From NCBI RefSeq assembly GCF_000959365.1, contig NZ_CP009556.1, forward strand, positions 868,001-932,000: a DNA stretch of 64,000 bases. Direction: 5' to 3'. The translations under genes and the position numbers were made by a program. Shown one piece after another: positions 54,729-64,000 of the stretch (its first letter is position 1; every line of letters begins with the position of its first letter). The notes under the pieces were generated by a model that made no database searches, was not told where the DNA came from, and saw only the letters and a program-made list of their open reading frames with translations. Source of the stretch: Burkholderia oklahomensis C6786. GTDB taxonomy: Bacteria; Pseudomonadota; Gammaproteobacteria; Burkholderiales; Burkholderiaceae.

Positions 54729-56012
54729 TCACGCGCACCGCTCCCGCCCCACCAACCTTGCGAGCTTCGCGAACAATCCGTGCCGATCGATCCATTCGGC
54801 GTACGCACGATATTCGGGATCGCGCATCAGATGCCGCTCCTCGGTCTTCGCGCGCAGCCAGTACAGCAGATTCACCGCGACGAGCGCCGCCGAATGCATG
54901 ATCGCGAGGCGCCAGCCGAGCGGCTCGACGAACGGCACCGAGATCATCCAGTACGACAGGTTCTTGGCGAGATAGGCCGGATGTTTCGTGAACCGGTACG
55001 GGCCCGACGTGATGATGCCGCGATTCGTCAGGTTCGAGAAACGCAGTCCGAACGAAATCGTCGACAACGCATAGCAGAGCAGAAGCGCGACGATGACGGC
55101 GCCCCACACGAAGCGGACGACGGGCACGGACAGCAGCCAGTTGTCCCAGAACATCGAGCCTTCGTAGCGGATGTAGTTGTTTGCGATCAGCGACCAGAAC
55201 GGCTGATAGCAGATCAGCGCGGCGAGCCAGCCGAGCGTTGTCGGCTCGACGCTGCGCACGTGGCTGTCGAGAAGGCGAAACGTGCACAGATAGCCGACTG
55301 CGCCGAACATCAGGTCCATCGTGTACGACAGGTCGTACATGAAACGGAACGTCGCGAGCGAGAGCGGCGCGCTGGCCGCGCTCGCGAACGACGCGCCGAT
55401 GCGATCCGCATCGGTCGACAGATAGACGACCATCAGCGGCAGGAAGAACGCCTTCACGGCCCAGCCGGCGAGCATCTCTCGGATCGGCCGCCAATCGGCC
55501 GGGCGCTGTCCGCGGAACAGCCAGCGGCCCCAGCCTAGATACGCGTCGTCGACTTCGCGCTGGCGCCGGTCCATCCAGCCGAAATAGAGCGGCGCGGCGA
55601 GCGCGACGTACGGCGCGAGCATGCCGACGAGTGACCAGAACGGCTGGTAGAACGCGCCGTAGTATTCGGGCAGCAGCCAGTAGATGAGCGCGATGCCTGC
55701 ATAGACCGATGCGAGCGCGGCGAGCCGCAGCGACACGCGCGCGATGCTGAGCGGCCGCAGTGCGCGATTCGCGAGGCCGGCGCTCGGACGCAGATGGACG
55801 CGCGCGACGAACAGCTCGTACGCGCCGATCGTCGCGATGATCGCGGCGCAGGCGAGCAGGCTGCGCTCCGTGCCGGTCAGCGCGGTCGCGCCGCGCGACG
55901 CCCACAACGTGAAGAGCCCCGCCGCGATGCCGGCGAGGCCGATCGGAAATGGCGTCGCCGAACGCGGCGGCCGTTCTTGTGCGTTCGCGACGCTGTCGAG
56001 AGTGGATTGCAT
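54729..56012 (-). CDS. Multi-pass membrane protein with C-terminal ICMT/PEMT-like methyltransferase domain
   Basis: This 427-residue inner-membrane protein has about nine hydrophobic segments. The C-terminal 110 residues have the isoprenylcysteine carboxyl methyltransferase/phospholipid methyltransferase signature: GIITSGPYRFTKHPAYLAKN, then a helix pair, then EERHLMRDPEYRAYAEWI. It probably methylates a lipid-embedded substrate with S-adenosylmethionine. The N-terminal 300 residues are an unusual extension. It is encoded 89 bp downstream of the collagen-like lipoprotein on the same strand, so a substrate connection is possible. Confidence 0.7.
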   Translation of the reverse strand: MQSTLDSVANAQERPPRSATPFPIGLAGIAAGLFTLWASRGATALTGTERSLLACAAIIATIGAYELFVARVHLRPSAGLANRALRPLSIARVSLRLAALASVYAGIALIYWLLPEYYGAFYQPFWSLVGMLAPYVALAAPLYFGWMDRRQREVDDAYLGWGRWLFRGQRPADWRPIREMLAGWAVKAFFLPLMVVYLSTDADRIGASFASAASAPLSLATFRFMYDLSYTMDLMFGAVGYLCTFRLLDSHVRSVEPTTLGWLAALICYQPFWSLIANNYIRYEGSMFWDNWLLSVPVVRFVWGAVIVALLLCYALSTISFGLRFSNLTNRGIITSGPYRFTKHPAYLAKNLSYWMISVPFVEPLGWRLAIMHSAALVAVNLLYWLRAKTEERHLMRDPEYRAYAEWIDRHGLFAKLARLVGRERCA

Positions 56013-56101
56013 GTCATCCCCCGTGTCATGACATGGTCGGCGGGCGGCCGGGCGATTGGAATGGTTGGGCCCGGCCGCCGCGCCGTGCGGCTTGCCTGCG
56101 C

Positions 56102-57892
56102 TTACTTGCCGGTGACGCCGCCGAGCAGCCCGCCGATCAGGTTGGTCACGGGCGCGAGCAGGTTCGTCGTCGCCGAGCCGCTCGCGGTCGTGCTGCCGGT
56201 CAGGCTGCCGACGACGCCCGTGGCGGGCGAGGTCGTCGTCGAACCCGTGCTCGTCGTGGGCGAAGTCGTCGCGACGGTGCCGTTCACGCTTGCGGTCAGC
56301 GAGCCGACGAGGTTCGTGACGGGCGACAGCACGAGGTTGAGCCCAGACGTCGCGTTGCCGCCCGCCGAGCCCGACAGGCCGCCGAGCAGGCCGGTGACGG
56401 GCGCAAGCGGATTCGACGTCGTGCCGGGCTGCATCGCACCTGCCGCGCCGGTCAGCGAGCCCGCGATGCCGGTGATCGGTGCGAGCGGGTTGGACGAGCC
56501 GCCCGACAGGACGCCGGTGATCGGTGCGAGCGGGTTGGACGAGCCGCCCGACAGGATGCCGGTGATCGGTGCGAGCGGATTGGTCGTGCCGCCGGTCAGC
56601 AGGCCGCCGACGCTCGTGACCGTGTTGCCGAGCTGGCTGACGACGCCGCCGACCGCCTGGACCACCTGGTTGTTGGTCGAGCCCGACACCTTCGTGCCGG
56701 CCGCGTTCAGTCCGCTGCCGACGGTGGTCAGCAGATTGTTGACGGGCGCGCCGAGTCCGGTGACGGTGCCGACCGTCTGCGTCGTGCCGGAGACGGCGTT
56801 CGTGATCGGGTTGATGATCGAACCGACGCCGGTTTCGAGCTGCTGGACGGGCGCGCTGGTGAGCACGTTGTTCAGGCCGGAGCCGACTTGGGTGACGGTG
56901 CTGCCGAGCGTGCCGACTGCGCCGCCGAGCGGCGACGTGACGGGCGCGAGCGGCGCGAGGGGGCCGGTGCCGATGCTCGTCACGACGCCGCCGAGCGACG
57001 AAACCGCGTTGCCGACATTCGAGACGACGCCGGACGTCGACGTGAGCGTCGGGCCGAGCGGGTTCGGCGACGTGCCGAGCGTGCCGAGGCCGGCGGCGGT
57101 GCCGTTGCCGAGCGTCTGGACGCCGTTGCCGAGCGAGCTGACTGCGTTGCCGAGATCCGTGGTCGTCGCGCTGTTGACGCCCGGCACCGACGTGCCGGAG
57201 ATCTGATTGCCGGTGGCGGAGACGACCGTGCCCGTCGCGGTGATCAGATTGCCGGTTTGCGCGAGGATGTTGCCCAGCGGGGAGGAGGCGGTGCCCGAGG
57301 TGCCGGAAGTGCCCGAGGTGCCCGAGGTGCCGGAAGTGCCCGAGGTGCCCGAGGTGCCGGAAGTGCCCGAGGTGCCGGAAGTGCCCGAGGTGCCGGAGGT
57401 GCCCGAGGTGCCGGAGGTGCCCGAGGTGCCGGAGGTGCCCGAGGTGCCGGAGGTACCGGAGGTGCCGGAGGTGCCGGAGGTACCGGAGGTACCGGAAGTG
57501 CCCGAGGTGCCGGAAGTGCCCGACGTACCGGAAGTGCCCGAGGTGCCGGAGGTGCCCGAGGTGCCGGAAGTGCCCGAGGTGCCAGAAGTGCCCGAGGTAC
57601 CGGAAGTGCCCGAGGTGCCGGAAGTACCCGAGGTACCGGAAGTACCCGACGTACCGGAAGTGCCCGACGTCCCCGACGTACCGGTCCCACCCGAACCCGA
57701 CGAACCGGAGGTGCCGCCCGAGCCCGAGGTGCCGGACGACCCTGACGTACCTGACGTTCCGGTATTGCCGATGGTGGTCGGCTTCACTCCGCCGGACGAC
57801 AAGGACGGACCGTCGACCGATCCGCAGCCGGAAAGGGCGAGGAGTGCGGAAACACCGATTGCGGCGGCCGATTTATTAAACAGTTTTTGCAT
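56102..57892 (-). CDS. Collagen-like lipoprotein (Bucl-type) with Gly-Thr-Ser repeats
   Basis: This 596-residue protein has a lipoprotein signal with lipobox LALSGC (Cys23). Residues 71-202 are 44 uninterrupted G-T-S triplets (the last is G-T-A), a Gly-X-Y collagen-like domain rich in Thr that could form a trimeric stalk. After it a 390-residue Val/Gly/Thr/Asn-rich region has repeating NxxxxVGxxV-type heptads and short repeats such as NPLAPITG. It resembles the Burkholderia collagen-like (Bucl) proteins of the B. pseudomallei group, which are surface-exposed and number-variable. It would sit in the outer membrane, with the repeat probably extended outward. Confidence 0.85.
   Translation of the reverse strand: MQKLFNKSAAAIGVSALLALSGCGSVDGPSLSSGGVKPTTIGNTGTSGTSGSSGTSGSGGTSGSSGSGGTGTSGTSGTSGTSGTSGTSGTSGTSGTSGTSGTSGTSGTSGTSGTSGTSGTSGTSGTSGTSGTSGTSGTSGTSGTSGTSGTSGTSGTSGTSGTSGTSGTSGTSGTSGTSGTSGTSGTSGTSGTSGTSGTSGTASSPLGNILAQTGNLITATGTVVSATGNQISGTSVPGVNSATTTDLGNAVSSLGNGVQTLGNGTAAGLGTLGTSPNPLGPTLTSTSGVVSNVGNAVSSLGGVVTSIGTGPLAPLAPVTSPLGGAVGTLGSTVTQVGSGLNNVLTSAPVQQLETGVGSIINPITNAVSGTTQTVGTVTGLGAPVNNLLTTVGSGLNAAGTKVSGSTNNQVVQAVGGVVSQLGNTVTSVGGLLTGGTTNPLAPITGILSGGSSNPLAPITGVLSGGSSNPLAPITGIAGSLTGAAGAMQPGTTSNPLAPVTGLLGGLSGSAGGNATSGLNLVLSPVTNLVGSLTASVNGTVATTSPTTSTGSTTTSPATGVVGSLTGSTTASGSATTNLLAPVTNLIGGLLGGVTGK
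56468..56602 (-). repeat. 45-bp tandem repeat in the collagen-like lipoprotein gene
   Basis: Three tandem copies of a 45-bp unit begin at 56468, 56513 and 56558; the first two are nearly identical and the third diverges near its end. Each encodes a 15-residue segment containing [10 protein letters not shown]. The unit number may vary between strains. Confidence 0.75.
57287..57682 (-). repeat. 9-bp tandem repeat encoding Gly-Thr-Ser
   Basis: This 396-bp tract is 44 units of 9 bp with synonymous GGC/GGT/GGG, ACC/ACG/ACT-type and TCC/TCG variation, giving an 18-bp superperiod in parts. It encodes the collagen-like triplets. Such arrays change length by slippage or recombination. Confidence 0.93.
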
Positions 57893-58640
57893 GACAGGCT
57901 CCCAGATAAATCACGATGACAGCCTTCAATGCAATTTTCGTACCATTGGGTATTTCGTAGAGTTTTCCTTCGTTAATGTATAAAAAATATCAAATCATCG
58001 ATTAATCGTTCGAAATCGACGAAGAAATTTGGATTTTCTGCGAGGCCGCGGCGACACTGTTCCTGCCGTGCTACGTGACGTTCCGGGCGGCGTAACGGAC
58101 GACGCTAGGAACACGGAACACGGAACACGGAACACGGAACACGGAACACGGAACACGGAACACGGGGCGCTGGCGTGACGGTGACGACATCGCGTCTGTT
58201 TCGGGGGGCGGCCGGTGTGCCGCGCAGGTTCGAATGTGTCGAACGTGTTGCGATATCAATCGAAAGCGGCTCGATTCGAAAAGGAGAGTGAGGGATATGG
58301 GGCTCCGACCGACCGGTCGGCATCGATTTGCGTGCCGCCTGCGCCGACGTGCTGCTTGCGTGTCCAATCGATCGCGACGAGCCAAGCGCAGATGAGTCGA
58401 CGACACGCAGCAAGCCGCAATCGCGAGTGTCCGGCAGAAACTCGCGTCTCCAAGAGGTAACGATCGCAGCGATATCCACGCAGACGCAGGCGCCGATATC
58501 CGGTGTCTTGCCGCGCCGGCCGGAGATGCCGGCCGGCGTCTCGAATTCACCGCGCCCGCCTGCATACTCGGCAACACGGGCATGCCGACGCGCAACTCGC
58601 CGCGCGCCCCGAACCGGCCGCGCGCGGCGAATCCCGCTCG
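57893..58640. other. Intergenic region with AT-rich promoter and a 7-bp minisatellite
   Basis: These 748 bp hold no supported gene. The part next to the collagen-like gene (57895-58040) is AT-rich and should hold its promoter. A 7-bp tandem array follows at 58110. The rest is featureless. Confidence 0.45.
58110..58165. repeat. Minisatellite of 8 copies of AACACGG
   Basis: Eight exact tandem copies of the 7-mer AACACGG. It is not coding. It lies about 220 bp upstream of the collagen-like gene start and about 480 bp past the 3' end of the sedolisin gene. Confidence 0.93.
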
Positions 58641-60572
58641 CTACTTGACCGAACTCGCGCTGACCTTCGCGAAATCGAGACTGCCGAAGCCGGTGTCGTC
58701 GTCCCATCCGGACTTCGCAACATAGCCGTAGCTGTTATAGCCGTTGTTGCCCGACGTCACGTCGTGCACGAGCGACGTATTGCCCGGCAGGCCCTGATAG
58801 AAGTTCGATGTCGGCAGGCCGAGGCTGTTGTTGTTCGCCGATTCGACGCGCGCCCAGCCGCCGACGAAAATCGGCGACGCGAGGCTCGTGCCGCCGATCA
58901 GCTGATTCGGCTGGCCGTTGACGACGATGTATGCGCCCGTCGATTGCGCGGCGTCGAACGCGACGTCCGGCACGACGCGCTTCGTCACCGAGCTGCCGAG
59001 CGCGGCCGTCTGCCAGCTCGGCGCCGCTTCGTAGCCGCTGACGCCGCCGCCCGTCGCCCAGATCCGAACCGCGTTGTCGAGCGGCTGGCCGTTGCTGCCG
59101 ATGTCCGCGTACGCAAGACCTTCGTTCCAGACGGTCTCGCCCGCCCAGGTCGTCGTTCCGCTCGTCGACAGCGTCGTGCCGCCGACCGCGACGACGTACG
59201 GCGAGCTCGCCGGCGACGACACGCTGTACTTCGCCAGATTGATCTTCGTCGTGACCTTGCCGCCGCTGTACGTGCCGACGTAGCCCGGCGCACCGTACGG
59301 CGACGTCGACCACTGGTAGACGCCCGCGTCGCCGGACGACACCGAGAAGATCTGGCCTTGCGCGACCGCCTGCTTGAAGACCGCGTCGGTCGCGGCGAGC
59401 GTGCCGTCCGAGTATGCCGCCGCTTCGTCTTCGCCGAGCGATACGTTGATGACCTTCGCGACGTTGTCGGTGACGGCCTTGTTGTACGCGGCCGTCAGCG
59501 TCGCGTTCGTGAGGCCGCTGTCGCTGCTGTCGCCGTTGACGGCCGCATAGAAGATCAGCTGCTTGACGCCGCCCGACGTGCCGATGATCGTCTGGCTGTC
59601 GAGATCCCATTCGCCCGGATCGCCGTCGTTGGCGAGCGTGCCCGAGCTGCCCGCGACGACCGCCGTGTTGACGGTCGGCAGGCCCGCGTTCTGCGTGAAC
59701 GTGTTCAGGTCGGCGATCGTCTGCGTCATGTCGCCCCACGTGATGATCCCGACTGTCGTATTGGTCGCGGCAGGCAGGCCGCTCGCGTCGTAGATCTGCG
59801 CGAAGTCGGTCGTCTGGTGGCCGACCTGCGAGCCGCTCGTCGCGTTCTTCGTGATCGTGTCGGGCTGGATGCGCGCGTCCGTCGGCGTGGCGCGATGGAG
59901 CAGCCGATGCGGGACGGCCGCGTTCTGCAGCCCGAGCACCGAATCGACGAACGGGCTCATCGACGCGGGAATCAGCGCCGCCGCGTCGTTCGCGTAGACC
60001 GCCTTGCCGCGATAGTTGAAGCGCTTGAGCGTCGTATGGAAGCCGCGCTCCGCGTTCGATGCGTTGCCTTCGGCGAAGATCAGCTTGTTGTTCGCCGACA
60101 CCGTGACGTTGCTGAAGCCGTTCGCCTTCAGGTGCGCGACGACGGCCTGCACCTGGCCGTCGGACGGCGCGAAGCGCGCCTTGAATTGCTCGGGCGTCAG
60201 GTACTTGTGATAGTTCGCGCTGCCGGGCTGGTTCACTTCGTGAAGGAACGCGTCGAGTTGCGCTTCGTTGCGGCTCTTCAGGACGACGGTCACGCGCAGC
60301 GGCTGACTCAGCTCGAGCGGCGTGACGGTCGTGTCGGTGAGCTCGGGCGTGCCGATCGTATTGAGCGCGTAGCTCGGCGCCGTCTTGGCCAGCGTCTGCG
60401 ACGCGGCGGCGGCCGGCGCGCGCGTGAGCAGGAAGGCGTCGGTGCGGGTCGGCGCCCAGTCGGATGCGGCTTGCGCGGAAAGCGGGGACAACGTAGCGGC
60501 GATCGCTAGCGGTAGCAGCGACAGTGCGAAACGTTTCGAGAATAGCCGGTTGACATGCTGAGTTCTCTGCAT
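58641..60572 (-). CDS. Exported S53-family serine-carboxyl peptidase (sedolisin / pro-kumamolisin)
   Basis: This 643-residue preproprotease starts at the ATG giving MQRTQHVNRL. The signal peptide ends near AQAA (about residue 35). A long pro-domain (about 60-215) has the pro-kumamolisin pattern LDAFLHEVNQPGSANYHKYLTPEQF. The catalytic domain has the Glu/Asp motif GEWDLDSQ, an oxyanion Asp region in SSGDAGV and nucleophile Ser in GGTSLASPIF, plus a C-terminal Ca-binding-like DVTSGNNGYNS. It should be active at acidic pH after autoprocessing. Length and motifs match a full-length enzyme. Confidence 0.92.
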   Translation of the reverse strand: MQRTQHVNRLFSKRFALSLLPLAIAATLSPLSAQAASDWAPTRTDAFLLTRAPAAAASQTLAKTAPSYALNTIGTPELTDTTVTPLELSQPLRVTVVLKSRNEAQLDAFLHEVNQPGSANYHKYLTPEQFKARFAPSDGQVQAVVAHLKANGFSNVTVSANNKLIFAEGNASNAERGFHTTLKRFNYRGKAVYANDAAALIPASMSPFVDSVLGLQNAAVPHRLLHRATPTDARIQPDTITKNATSGSQVGHQTTDFAQIYDASGLPAATNTTVGIITWGDMTQTIADLNTFTQNAGLPTVNTAVVAGSSGTLANDGDPGEWDLDSQTIIGTSGGVKQLIFYAAVNGDSSDSGLTNATLTAAYNKAVTDNVAKVINVSLGEDEAAAYSDGTLAATDAVFKQAVAQGQIFSVSSGDAGVYQWSTSPYGAPGYVGTYSGGKVTTKINLAKYSVSSPASSPYVVAVGGTTLSTSGTTTWAGETVWNEGLAYADIGSNGQPLDNAVRIWATGGGVSGYEAAPSWQTAALGSSVTKRVVPDVAFDAAQSTGAYIVVNGQPNQLIGGTSLASPIFVGGWARVESANNNSLGLPTSNFYQGLPGNTSLVHDVTSGNNGYNSYGYVAKSGWDDDTGFGSLDFAKVSASSVK

Positions 60573-61576
60573 TTTTGGAGTCCCAAGAAAATGATGAAGA
60601 ACGGATGCGCAGCCTGGGTCCGGCGGGTAGGGACGCGCGGCGCGCAGCCGATGCACGGCGATGCGGCGAAGCTGCGATTCATGGCGACATGGCTTTCTCC
60701 CTTCGACGGATGCGCGGCGAAACGGCGACGTTTGGTTCGGCGTTCGTGTCGGCGCGCGGTCGGTCCCGCATGCCGAACGAACGTGCGCCCGACTCGACGG
60801 GCGGCTCGTTCAGTACTTAGGAATCCAATTCATATGGCGCGTGAAAGAACCGCTTCCGCCGCACCGCAATCCAATCCGCAATCCATTTCGCGGTCCGCAC
60901 GGCGATGCGGCGGGCCGGCGTCGGCCTGTCGCGCGGCCGCTGCACCGCGTCTTCCTGCGATTTCAGACAACACGATCCCGTCGCGCAGCCGCGGCGAAGC
61001 GGCGCGCGAGACGGAACGCACATTCAATAGACCGGCCGGAACCGGGCAAGCCGGTCGGGGCCTTGAAGCAAGCCGTGCTGCCGGGGCGTCGGCGGCGCGC
61101 GGCGCCCTCTCGCCGCGCGCATCGTTCGTCGCATGCCGCCTTCGCCGGCCGCCCGACATCCGGCATCCGCGTTGCACCGCACCGAAATCCGATCTCGAAA
61201 ATCCGCGTTTAATCGAATGATTTTCGATATTTCCGATTCGCGATGAATGAAGCTGGATTGCCGGTTAATCAGGAATTAATCGATGATCCGGAAACGTGCT
61301 GCGGTTTCTTCGTGGATTGAAAGCCGCCCCTCGAAAATAACGTAATTGAATTGGAAGAATTCAGTCAGGCTGATGTTTGGGTGATGCCTGTGCCGCGCGC
61401 CAGCAGCGGCATTGGTTTGCGAAAAGATAGCAAGGAAAAAATCGAAGCGTCAAACTTTTTTTGATTGTATCTAAAAAATTTAGAAGCGTAATTCGTTTGA
61501 CTCGAATTCGATTAAAGCCAGTTGTAAGTCGTTTGGCGGAATGCGTTTGATACGTCGCGGAGGCGGTGAATCCGTA
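60573..61576. other. Long gap upstream of the sedolisin gene
   Basis: About 1 kb without a supported gene. The segment 61211-61530 is much more AT-rich than the rest and shows many stop codons on all frames. It may hold promoters for both flanking genes or be a relic of acquired DNA. Confidence 0.45.
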
Positions 61577-62026
61577 TTACGAATTCGCGGGCGGCGATTT
61601 GCGGGACATGAATTGCTCGACGAGCAGCAGCGCGTTCCGGCATGCGTCGAGATCGAACGTGTGGATCGTGCTCGACGTGGCATCGAGCCCCAGCTGCGCC
61701 GCGAGCCAGCGTATGCCCTTCGCGCGCGCTTCGAACGCGTTGCAGCCGTCGCGCCGCATCTTCGCGGCGACGAGCGGTTCGAGCGCCGCATGCAGCTCGG
61801 ATTTCGCATGCCTGAGTTCGGCGTTCGCGAGCCGGCCGAGCGGCACGTGGCGCCGGCTGCGCGGAAAGACGCCGATCCATGCGTCGCACGGCGGGCAGAT
61901 CCACAGTTCGCCGTGATCGTCACGGTACGGATACGCTTCGTCGCCGAAACGCGCGAGCGTCGCTTTCGCGCCGCAGTAGTCGCAGACGGGTTGAGGGAGG
62001 GCGGGAACGGGGCGGCCGACGCGCAT
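61577..62026 (-). CDS. DUF3268-like zinc-finger domain protein
   Basis: This 149-residue cytoplasmic protein has a four-cysteine zinc site near the N-terminus: VCDYCGAKA and ELWICPPCDAWIG, the pattern of DUF3268 zinc-finger proteins. The aromatic/basic middle (SRRHVPLGRLAN) and the helical C-terminus are typical of the same family. The function is unknown; a nucleic-acid-associated role is plausible. It lies 159 bp from the diguanylate cyclase gene on the same strand. Confidence 0.8.
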   Translation of the reverse strand: MRVGRPVPALPQPVCDYCGAKATLARFGDEAYPYRDDHGELWICPPCDAWIGVFPRSRRHVPLGRLANAELRHAKSELHAALEPLVAAKMRRDGCNAFEARAKGIRWLAAQLGLDATSSTIHTFDLDACRNALLLVEQFMSRKSPPANS

Positions 62027-62185
62027 GATTCAGGGCAGAAGGTTCGAGCGTGGATAAAACGATAGCGTATACGAATGACCGGGCCGCGCGGCCCGGGTTC
62101 CTTTCGCGCGCGTTCGCGAGCGGGAAAGCGGCGCGGCAGCGCGCGTGCGCCGGGACCTGTCGCCGGACCGAAGCGCGGGCGCCCG

Positions 62186-63709
62186 CTACGCGTGCTGTGC
62201 GTCGCAGACGCGGTTTCGGCCCGTCGACTTCGCCTGGTACAGCGCGGCGTCGGCCATCTTGACGAGCGCCGTGTCGGAATGCATGGCGTTATCGTGCGAC
62301 GTCACGAGTCCGATGCTGACGGTCACGCGCCGGTACGGGCTCTTCTCGTGCTCGATGTCGAGATCGTAGACCGCGCGGCGGAGGTGTTCGGCGATCGCGG
62401 ACGCGCTCTTCGCATCGGTGTCCGGCAGCGTGATCACGAATTCCTCGCCGCCGTAGCGCGAAACGTCGTCGGCCGCGCGGCGCACGTTCAGTGCGAGGCA
62501 GCGGGCGACTTCGCGCAGCACGTCGTCGCCCGCCTGATGGCCGTAGCAGTCGTTGTAGTTCTTGAACTGGTCGATGTCGACGAACAGCAGCGACAGCGGC
62601 CGGCTGGAGCGCAGCGCGCGCGCCCATTCGCGGCGCAGGTTCTCGTCGAACGCGCGGCGGTTGCCGAGGCCCGTCAGCGAGTCGGTGCGCGCGAGGCGCT
62701 GCAGGCGCAGTTCCGCGTGCCGCCGCCAGCGCAGCTCGCGCGACAGCAGCGCGGTACCGGTGACGATCACGACGCCGAACACGAGCATCAGCACGCCGAG
62801 CCGCTGCGCGCGGATGTGCCATTGGACGAAGACGTGACGCTCGGCGGGCGACACGTCGACCACGATCGGCAGACCGGGCAGCCGCTTGTACACGTAGAGG
62901 CGGCGCACCCCGTCGATCGACGCGACGCCGGTGAACGCGCCTTCGTCGTGCGCCGTCGCGTTCGCATAGAGCGTCGAATTGGCGATGCTGCGCCCGACCA
63001 TCTTCGTGTCGAACGGCAGCCGCGCGATCATCAGCCCGTTGGTCTCGAAGATTGCTGCGGTGCCGTCGGGGCCGACCGACAGGCCGTCGAGCAGCGCGCG
63101 AAAGTAGTCGATGCTGAGCGTGCCGGCGACGATGCCGCCGAACGAACCGTCGGGCCGCGTGATGCGCCGGCTCAGCGCGACCGTCAGCGCGCCGTGCCGC
63201 AAGCGCGCCGCGTACGGCTTGCTGATGTAGAGGCCGCCCGCAGGATGATCGCGCTGATAGACGAAGTAGTCGCGATACGCGAAGTTCGCGACGGGCGGCG
63301 GCTTCGGGAAATGCGAATCGAGCACGATGTCGCCGCGCTCGTTCATCACGTAGATCGTGCCGAGATACTTGCCGGTCGCCGCGCGGTCGAACAGCACCTT
63401 GCTGCGTATCGCGGGGTCGAGGGCCATGATGCGCGGATCGTTGACGCCGTCGACGACTGCCTGAAGCGACAGGTCGTAGAGCTCGATGTTGCGCGCGATG
63501 TCGCGTTCGAGCAGCAGCACGAGGTTGTTCGCGTTTTCTGTCGCACGCTGGTAGGCGTCCTCGCGCGACTCGTACAGCACGCGCGCGCAAAACAGCCAGA
63601 TCAGCGTGAGCAGCAGCGCGCCGCAAACGACTACGCCCGTCGGCGACATCAGGCCCTGCATCCAGGGCTGCAGGTAACGAGTCGTGAAGGAGGTCGAACG
63701 CTTGCGCAT
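62186..63709 (-). CDS. Cache-domain diguanylate cyclase
   Basis: This 507-residue inner-membrane enzyme has transmembrane segments at about 21-42 and 290-310 flanking a periplasmic double-Cache sensor (about 50-285; it contains FDRAATGKYLGTIYVMNERG and YRDYFVYQRDHPAGGLYISKP). The cytoplasmic GGDEF domain has the active-site motif RYGGEEF, metal ligand in LFVDIDQFKNYND, and the inhibitory I-site RAAD upstream of GGEEF. It should make c-di-GMP with product feedback in response to an external small molecule. It is next to the DUF3268 gene and in the same window as two polysaccharide loci, but no direct link is shown. Confidence 0.93.
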   Translation of the reverse strand: MRKRSTSFTTRYLQPWMQGLMSPTGVVVCGALLLTLIWLFCARVLYESREDAYQRATENANNLVLLLERDIARNIELYDLSLQAVVDGVNDPRIMALDPAIRSKVLFDRAATGKYLGTIYVMNERGDIVLDSHFPKPPPVANFAYRDYFVYQRDHPAGGLYISKPYAARLRHGALTVALSRRITRPDGSFGGIVAGTLSIDYFRALLDGLSVGPDGTAAIFETNGLMIARLPFDTKMVGRSIANSTLYANATAHDEGAFTGVASIDGVRRLYVYKRLPGLPIVVDVSPAERHVFVQWHIRAQRLGVLMLVFGVVIVTGTALLSRELRWRRHAELRLQRLARTDSLTGLGNRRAFDENLRREWARALRSSRPLSLLFVDIDQFKNYNDCYGHQAGDDVLREVARCLALNVRRAADDVSRYGGEEFVITLPDTDAKSASAIAEHLRRAVYDLDIEHEKSPYRRVTVSIGLVTSHDNAMHSDTALVKMADAALYQAKSTGRNRVCDAQHA

Positions 63710-64000
63710 GACGTCGGGGGCCTGTCGGACGGTGAATCGGCGGCGTCCCGTTTCGCGGGCGCTGTTTGATCGGGCCGTCGTTTCGTCCGTCGCTTGGCGC
63801 AGGTTGCCGGCTCACGCGGGTGCGACGGTTATACGGGTTATCGTGCAATGCGGCATTTTCTTGAGCATTCGGGCGTCGCACAAGGGCATTCCCCATGTCG
63901 ATCCGGCAACGGCGGGCGATTCGGGCGTCGCGCGCCGGCCCGTCGTGGACGGCGCGCCGCGCGCGGTTTGCGCCGGTCGATTCGATCAGAGATTTTTACT
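63710..64000. other. Right end of the window, upstream of the diguanylate cyclase
   Basis: These 291 bp hold no supported gene. They should contain the minus-strand promoter of the cyclase gene. No consensus is clear. Confidence 0.4.

Noticed and set aside
57207..57983. A 258-codon frame on the + strand with Val-Pro-Glu repeats opposite the collagen-like gene
   Set aside because: It is the antisense reading of the Gly-Thr-Ser repeat; no signal, start context or independent domain. The minus-strand frame has a lipobox and known family features.
58110..58165. CRISPR-like array
   Set aside because: The 7-bp units are contiguous with no spacers, so it is a minisatellite. No cas genes are present.

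Overview
The window is very GC-rich, with dense third-position G/C and long overlapping spurious frames. It reads as Burkholderia sensu stricto, most likely the B. pseudomallei complex and probably chromosome 2. The best marker is the block at 22133-30068: a class C beta-lactamase, an OXA-type class D beta-lactamase, a DUF4148 protein, an IrlRS-like two-component pair and an MprA-like subtilase. From memory this matches the B. pseudomallei oxa/irlRS/mprA neighbourhood. No tRNA, rRNA, CRISPR array, intact IS or prophage was seen.

Layout. (1) 1050-11076 (+): a synthase-dependent exopolysaccharide locus. It holds a processive GT2 synthase, a bactofilin-like beta-helix protein, a YaiO-like outer-membrane barrel, a small membrane protein, an exported NodB-like deacetylase, an exported alpha/alpha-toroid protein and a second-site glmS. 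Together these suggest an amino-sugar polymer that is made, partly deacetylated and exported. (2) 11517-12192: two coupled small genes, the second Cys-rich. (3) 13130-16714: an SF1 helicase fused to a single-HKD PLD nuclease, resembling Mokosh type II anti-phage proteins, bracketed by imperfect 61/66-bp direct repeats. (4) 17257-18444: cupredoxin plus FTR1 iron permease. (5) 18906-24147: a YncE/phosphoesterase lipoprotein, then translationally coupled AmpC and OXA beta-lactamases. (6) 24301-32305: DUF4148, IrlS/IrlR-like, MprA-like protease and an S15/CocE-type lipoprotein. (7) 32442-34166: a UDG-family protein and a class II aldolase.

(8) 43761 down to 34303 (-): a compact seven-gene operon encoding a DNase II homologue, a 980-residue protein with a nucleoside-phosphorylase-like domain, two tandem paralogues of unknown family, a metallophosphoesterase, a beta-propeller-like protein and a VioB-type ferritin-like protein. 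This is the best candidate here for an undescribed system.

(9) 44599-46182 (-): dmeF/dmeR metal efflux with G-tract operators. (10) 46504-54007 (-): a secreted Gly/His-rich peptide, then a second polysaccharide region with two GH39-like hydrolases, a Wzc-like protein whose P-loop lysine is serine and which lacks the C-terminal tyrosine cluster, and a Wzy-like polymerase. (11) 54729-57892 (-): an ICMT-like methyltransferase and a collagen-like lipoprotein with 44 Gly-Thr-Ser/Ala triplets. (12) 58641-63709 (-): an exported sedolisin, a DUF3268-like zinc-finger protein and a Cache-GGDEF diguanylate cyclase. The two polysaccharide regions and the cyclase suggest a surface and biofilm theme, but no direct regulatory link is visible.
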